A stretch of DNA of 64,000 nucleotides from CAVALG01 sp963630555 (GTDB taxonomy: Bacteria; Bacillota; Clostridia; Oscillospirales; Acutalibacteraceae), in the NCBI GenBank assembly GCA_963630555.1, contig CAVGND010000003.1, positions 1 to 64,000 on the forward strand. The letters are read 5' to 3'. Shown piece by piece: positions 60,188-64,000 of the stretch. The translations under genes and the position numbers were made by a program. The notes beneath the pieces were generated by a model that made no database searches, was not told the origin of the DNA, and worked only from the letters and a program-made list of their open reading frames with translations. The number at the start of each line of letters is the position of its first letter. Positions within the stretch are counted from its first letter, which is position 1.

Positions 60188-61244
60188 ACCGCGCACCGCC
60201 GCTTTGACTTTTGCCGCCGAGTATTATAAGTTCCGTTATAAGGGTCTGAAGTTCGGTTTTAGGGTCGCACGGTGCGGATTTCAGCCGCCTGTCTGTTCGG
60301 GAAATGAGGTCGAGCGAGCGGCATATATCGCAGTATTTATATTTTCTTGCGTCACGGGCGGCATTTGAAAGACGGAAAGCAAGATTTTTCGGATAGCCGA
60401 GTTCCCCTGCCGCCTGCGGTATCGGCACGCCGCTTTTTTCGGCGGCGGCGGCACGGAAAAGGTCACAGAAACTGCCCGCTATAACCGAAAGGATAAACAC
60501 GGGTTCCGTACGCATAAAGAACAGTTCGTCCAGCAATTTTTGCGCTGCCGACGCATTTTTGGCGATAATATATTTTGTCAGATTATAGACCGCCGCATCA
60601 ACCGAACGGGAACAAACACGGTCAATTATTTCATCCGTAACCGTTCCCCCCTCGGCATATATGCACAGTTTTTCAAGTTCGTTTGTAAGGGTATAAAGGT
60701 CATTGCCGCAAGTATCGGTCATATGGCGTGCCTGCGCCGGCGGCAGCGTGACGCCCCTCCGTGCGGCTCCGGCGGAAAGTGCTTTTTGCAACTCGGCGTC
60801 GTTTTTGCGGTAAATGTACGTCGCAATTCCGCCCGCTTCCTCAACCGCTTTTATAAGTTTGTTTGCCCGGTCGCTGCGTTTCTTTTCGGGTATTGCGACC
60901 GTTTCAAAATAAAGCACCAAAACGCAATGGTCACCGATATTTTTAATTATATCGAGCATAGTCTTAAAATCGTCGATTTTAGCCTTGTCGGGGTCAAAAT
61001 CGCACACGGTAACGCACCGCAGCGGGGCAAACATGGGCAATGTTATAACCGCGTCGTATATTTTTTGCACCGAAACATCGTTTTTCAGTTCGGTAATGTT
61101 AAAATCGGGGTTTTGCGGAACAGCCGCCGCCTCGATTTTTTTAACAAGGTTGCGTATAACATAATGTTCGTCGCCGCATAAAAGGACGACTTTAGGCAAA
61201 ATGCCGCTTTTTATTGCGTCTTTCAACGCCCGTTCAGTAGTCAC
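60180..61244 (-). CDS. holA: DNA polymerase III subunit delta
   Basis: A 354-residue clamp-loader subunit. The delta signatures are LPKVVLLCGDEHYVIRNLVK at the start, then LPMFAPLRCVTVCDFDP, FETVAIPEKKRSDRANKLIK, and the third domain DAAVYNLTKYIIAKNASAAQ. Start codon GTG, preceded by CGGGAG. It overlaps the RNase M5-like gene by eight bases, so translation is coupled. Its position next to RNase M5 and AlkD-like genes is not the usual rpsT neighbourhood. Confidence 0.92.
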   Translation of the reverse strand: MTTERALKDAIKSGILPKVVLLCGDEHYVIRNLVKKIEAAAVPQNPDFNITELKNDVSVQKIYDAVITLPMFAPLRCVTVCDFDPDKAKIDDFKTMLDIIKNIGDHCVLVLYFETVAIPEKKRSDRANKLIKAVEEAGGIATYIYRKNDAELQKALSAGAARRGVTLPPAQARHMTDTCGNDLYTLTNELEKLCIYAEGGTVTDEIIDRVCSRSVDAAVYNLTKYIIAKNASAAQKLLDELFFMRTEPVFILSVIAGSFCDLFRAAAAEKSGVPIPQAAGELGYPKNLAFRLSNAARDARKYKYCDICRSLDLISRTDRRLKSAPCDPKTELQTLITELIILGGKSQSGGARYA

Positions 61245-61263
61245 TTAAATTTCTCCCGATATT

Positions 61264-61971
61264 TTATTTAAGCCTTAACGTCCGCAAATAGTTTTTGGTT
61301 TCATCGCTTATGCGGCGGCTCTCGATTGCTTTTTGTATTGACTTATTGTGCGTAAATTTATCAAGTTTTTTGCCGGTAAACAGGGTGATTGTTGCGTCAT
61401 ACTGCCTGCAGAGCGCCGTTGCAAAATACCACGCACGCGCCATATTTATATAATACTCGTCCGAAACTTTATTTGCAACCGCAATATTGTATTCCGGTTT
61501 AAAATCCCCGCCCAGAAAGTGTTTCATCAGCATACAGACCGCAAATCTGACGGTGTATGTTTCGCCCGAATCGAGCCAACGGTTTATTTCCGCATCCAAT
61601 TCGGTGCGGTGCTTTTTAAAAGATTTCGGCGACATCATATCGCAGGTCGCCCAGTTGTCCACATAGGGCAAAAATTCATTCAGCGCCTTTACGGTTTCGC
61701 CGTAATCCGCCGTTTGCTCAATCAAGCAGGCATGAACGTTGTTTTCCTCGAGGTATTTATGCGGCAGTTCCGCCATAAACGCCGCGGCGGCAGGCGTGCC
61801 TGCAATGGAGGCGGCGAATTTCCTGAGTGCCGGCACGCGCACACCGATGATTGTTTCGGGATCCACGGTCGGGTTCAGTTTTGCCGAAAAATCGGCGTAT
61901 TCCCTTTCCCCCATTTTGAAAAGTTCCGCCCTTATTTCGGCGGTTGCCGAATTATTCTTCGCCTTCATCAT
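61264..61971 (-). CDS. AlkD-type DNA alkylation repair protein
   Basis: A 235-residue HEAT-like repeat protein. It has KLNPTVDPETIIGVRVPALR, NNVHACLIEQTADYGETVKA, LPYVDNWATCDMMSPKSFKK with the conserved DNW-xxCD (catalytic Asp region), and RFAVCMLMKHFL. AlkD glycosylases remove bulky N3- and N7-alkyl purines without flipping the base. The start overlaps rqcH by about 20 bases, so it is expressed with rqcH. Confidence 0.85.
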   Translation of the reverse strand: MMKAKNNSATAEIRAELFKMGEREYADFSAKLNPTVDPETIIGVRVPALRKFAASIAGTPAAAAFMAELPHKYLEENNVHACLIEQTADYGETVKALNEFLPYVDNWATCDMMSPKSFKKHRTELDAEINRWLDSGETYTVRFAVCMLMKHFLGGDFKPEYNIAVANKVSDEYYINMARAWYFATALCRQYDATITLFTGKKLDKFTHNKSIQKAIESRRISDETKNYLRTLRLK

Positions 61972-63694
61972 CCTGCGGCCCTTTCGGTTCTACGTACAAA
62001 GTGCGGTTGTTTGTAAATACCACCATACCCGCTCCCGCGCCCGACGGTTTTTTTACATATTTTACCGGAACACAATCCACCGGGACGGATGAGGAGTTCC
62101 TCGCCTTTGAAAAATATGCCGCCTTTTGCGCCGCAAACACCACCGTCCGTTCGGGCGGAGTTTTTCCGCCGCAGAGTATAACAACGTGGGAACCGTGTAT
62201 ATCCTTAGTGTGCAGCCAGAGGTCGGTCTTGGCGGCAATTTTGGTTGTAAGTTCATCGTTTTGACAATTATTTCTGCCTACAAGTACCGAAAACCCGTCG
62301 GGTGAAATAAACTCGTGCGGCTTTAAGCGAGGCGGCTTTTTTGCCGATTTGGTGTGCGATTTAATATATCCGCCGGCACGCAGTTCCTCCGCTATTGCTT
62401 CAAGTTCGGCAAGACTTTCGGCGCGGTCAAGTTCTTCGGCAACGCTTTTTATATAAAAAAGTTCCTGCTCGCTGTCCTTTATAAGTTCTGTAAGCAATCC
62501 TGCGGCAACGCAGGCCTTTTTGTATTTTTTAAAATATTTTTGCGCATTTTCGGCGGGGGACAGAGCAGGGTCAAGCGGTATTTCCGTTTCGGTAAGGTCG
62601 GGGTCGTAATAATTTTGCAGCAGTGCGGACGAAACGCCTTTTTTGACCGAATGAATATTTGCCTTAATAAGTTCGCCGTAAATCCTGTAAGTATCGCGTT
62701 TTTCGCATTTTTTCAGGTCGCTTTTTCGGGCGGCAAGTTTTCGCGCAGCCCGTGTTTCAAGATTGGCGACCGTCTTCCTGAGTCCGCCCGACGCCTGCGC
62801 CATACGCTCACGGTCGGCACGGGTTTTGTAAAATCCGTCCACAACCGCCGAAAGACTGTCGGGGTGCTGCCGCACGGCGGACGCGCCGTACTGCGTAATA
62901 TCCGTATATGAAAACTCCGTCGGCACGCCGTTTACCGTAACCACGGTGGGGAATGCCTGCCCCGAAACTGCGGCTTTGAATTGCAAAAGTGCGGCGGTAA
63001 ACGCCGTGCGCTGCTGCGGTGATAATAAATTACCCCTGTCGTTGGGCGACAGGTTTGCAAGAAAACATATTTCGCGCGCAATAAGCGGTGAAACACCGTC
63101 CAGCAATTCCACAAGCACGGTGCAGAGTTCAAACGGAGAAGAAAATATTCTTTGTGCCAGCGGCTCAATTTCCGCATTTGTAATAACCGCCTTTTCCTCT
63201 CTCACGGGCGGTTCATACCTTGCGCCCGGCTGAACAAGTCTGCCGCCCGCCTCAATATCCGAACGGCGAATGCAGTCGATTATTCTGCCGCTGCCGTCTG
63301 TAAGAATGATATTTGAGCGGCTGCCCAAAAGTTCGGCTATAACGGTTAATACCACGGTGTCCTGCATTTCGTTGCGTGTTTCAAAATCAAAACAGACCAC
63401 GCGCTCATACCCCTGCTGGCGAACGGCGATAAAGCGCGCGCCCGACAGGTTTTTTCGCAGAAGCATACAAAACATCGGGGGCGACGGCGGATTTTCCACC
63501 GAACGGTTAATAAGCCCTAAGCGTGAACTGCCGCCTTTAATGCTTACAAGCAGTTTTTCGGCGTGACCTTTGCCGCGCAGGTTGAATATTATTTCCTCGC
63601 GTGAGGGCTGGTAAATTTTATCAATGCGCGTATCGGCTGCCGCCGCTGCTATTTCGGCACACAGTTTATTTATAAAAATACCGTCAAGCGCCAT
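61952..63694 (-). CDS. rqcH: Ribosome quality control protein RqcH (NFACT family)
   Basis: A 580-residue protein once annotated as fibronectin-binding. The N-terminal NFACT-N domain starts LDGIFINKLCAEIAAAAADT and includes DTRIDKIYQPSREEIIF; a helix-hairpin region and a long coiled coil follow (about 300-440). The C-terminal NFACT-R domain has the invariant DLWLHTKDIHGSHVVI. It adds alanine tails to stalled nascent chains on 50S ribosomes. An acidic tail (KGPQDDEGEE) ends the protein. AGAGG precedes the ATG; the first bases overlap the upstream gene by 11. Confidence 0.94.
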   Translation of the reverse strand: MALDGIFINKLCAEIAAAAADTRIDKIYQPSREEIIFNLRGKGHAEKLLVSIKGGSSRLGLINRSVENPPSPPMFCMLLRKNLSGARFIAVRQQGYERVVCFDFETRNEMQDTVVLTVIAELLGSRSNIILTDGSGRIIDCIRRSDIEAGGRLVQPGARYEPPVREEKAVITNAEIEPLAQRIFSSPFELCTVLVELLDGVSPLIAREICFLANLSPNDRGNLLSPQQRTAFTAALLQFKAAVSGQAFPTVVTVNGVPTEFSYTDITQYGASAVRQHPDSLSAVVDGFYKTRADRERMAQASGGLRKTVANLETRAARKLAARKSDLKKCEKRDTYRIYGELIKANIHSVKKGVSSALLQNYYDPDLTETEIPLDPALSPAENAQKYFKKYKKACVAAGLLTELIKDSEQELFYIKSVAEELDRAESLAELEAIAEELRAGGYIKSHTKSAKKPPRLKPHEFISPDGFSVLVGRNNCQNDELTTKIAAKTDLWLHTKDIHGSHVVILCGGKTPPERTVVFAAQKAAYFSKARNSSSVPVDCVPVKYVKKPSGAGAGMVVFTNNRTLYVEPKGPQDDEGEE

Positions 63695-64000
63695 GCTGCA
63701 CCTCTTTTAATTTGTTTTCGGCGGCGGTTATCACAGCCGAAATTTCCTCAGCCGCCGCGCGCATACGTTCAACATTCCGCACGCCCGCAAGTTGATTTTT
63801 AAGCACTTTTATTACCCATTTTATGTATGCTGTCTCGGTTTCCCCGGGGTTTTGGAACAGCCTGCCGAAATGGTAAAACAGAGGGTCGTCAGGCTGGGGT
63901 TTTCCGCTGTAGCGAACGTTCATAACCGTATAGAGCCTGCCCTCGTTTTCTGCGGCGGTTTCGCTTATTATGCGGTATTTTTGCAGTGAGAGATATTGCC
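63684..64000 (-). CDS. Unrecognised protein, C-terminal part
   Basis: Open frame of at least 105 codons entering from the right edge. Visible sequence includes QKYRIISETAAENEGRLYTV, MNVRYSGKPQPDDPLFYHFG and RLFQNPGETETAYIKWVIKV, ending in an Ala/Glu-rich helix (RAAAEEISAVITAAENKLKE). No signal or membrane segment is seen in this part. It overlaps rqcH by 11 bases, so it is translated with rqcH and may assist ribosome or nucleic acid metabolism. I do not recognise the family; an internal Met at 63923 is not needed as a start since the frame continues upstream. Confidence 0.6.
   Translation of the reverse strand, partial: QYLSLQKYRIISETAAENEGRLYTVMNVRYSGKPQPDDPLFYHFGRLFQNPGETETAYIKWVIKVLKNQLAGVRNVERMRAAAEEISAVITAAENKLKEVQHGA

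Noticed and set aside
61952..63694. Fibronectin-binding adhesin annotation
   Set aside because: The protein has no signal peptide and carries the NFACT-R motif of the cytoplasmic ribosome quality-control factor RqcH.

Overview
The window looks like a chromosomal segment of an anaerobic, low-to-moderate G+C Firmicute of class Clostridia, most likely an Oscillospirales/Ruminococcaceae-type gut bacterium. The reasons are: two type III glutamine synthetases; a T-box leader on asnB; tRNAs with encoded CCA; SleB- and PdaB-type sporulation-linked enzymes; the rpmH-rnpA-yidD-yidC-jag cluster; YerC, YugP, DUF951 and RNase M5-type proteins; and a predicted sodium-type ATP synthase. No rRNA, CRISPR array or complete transposon was seen.

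Layout. (1) 1-3600 is an A+T-rich accessory arm next to a tRNA-Arg. It holds the N-terminus of a tyrosine recombinase, gene debris (XRE repressor, IS256-type transposase, possibly ParA), a PspC/zinc-ribbon protein, an M48 peptidase divergent from an XRE regulator, and two copies of a ~91 bp repeat. (2) 3600-6600 has tRNAs (Arg, Gly, two Ser), a decayed tRNA-Thr, a partly duplicated tRNA-Ser, bioY, an acetyltransferase and a DUF554 membrane protein. (3) 6700-17370 is a nitrogen and metal block: a type III glutamine synthetase, a CNNM/CorC transporter behind a candidate leader peptide (MDPLPP), then on the minus strand a second type III glutamine synthetase, an Amt-PII fusion, asnB under a T-box, and a polysaccharide deacetylase. 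(4) 17450-20620 carries yerC, a methyltransferase, hslO and six tRNAs. (5) 21000-29000 carries a MATE exporter with an acetyltransferase, divergent from an AraC regulator, then a DUF308/MMPL/repeat-protein export operon. (6) 29150-35960 is the complete F1Fo-ATP synthase operon. (7) 35960-36770 is gene-free, repeat-rich DNA. (8) 36776-64000 holds a SleB-like hydrolase, the rpmH cluster, and a long run of plus-strand housekeeping genes (prfA, Sua5/YwlC, coaE, M18 peptidase, galE, yugP-like, NAPRTase, ABC exporter, murD, two M42 peptidases, a PLP lyase, a PfkB kinase, a glycosyltransferase). A minus-strand block follows: a WYL regulator, RNase M5-like protein, holA, AlkD-like protein, rqcH and one unrecognised partial gene.

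How the genes fit together. Ammonium enters through Amt, which carries its own PII domain. Glutamine is made by either GS-III and passed to asnB, whose T-box reads the codon AAC (Asn). Subunit c of the ATP synthase has the two-glutamate motif known from the Na+-binding ring of Fusobacterium nucleatum, while subunit epsilon ends after its beta-sandwich and lacks the inhibitory helices. The most novel candidate is the six-codon Asp/Pro-rich leader ORF in front of the CNNM/CorC gene. It resembles in principle the Mg2+-sensing MgtL leader of enterobacteria.

All assignments are by reading the sequence and recalling family motifs. No database search or folding program was run.
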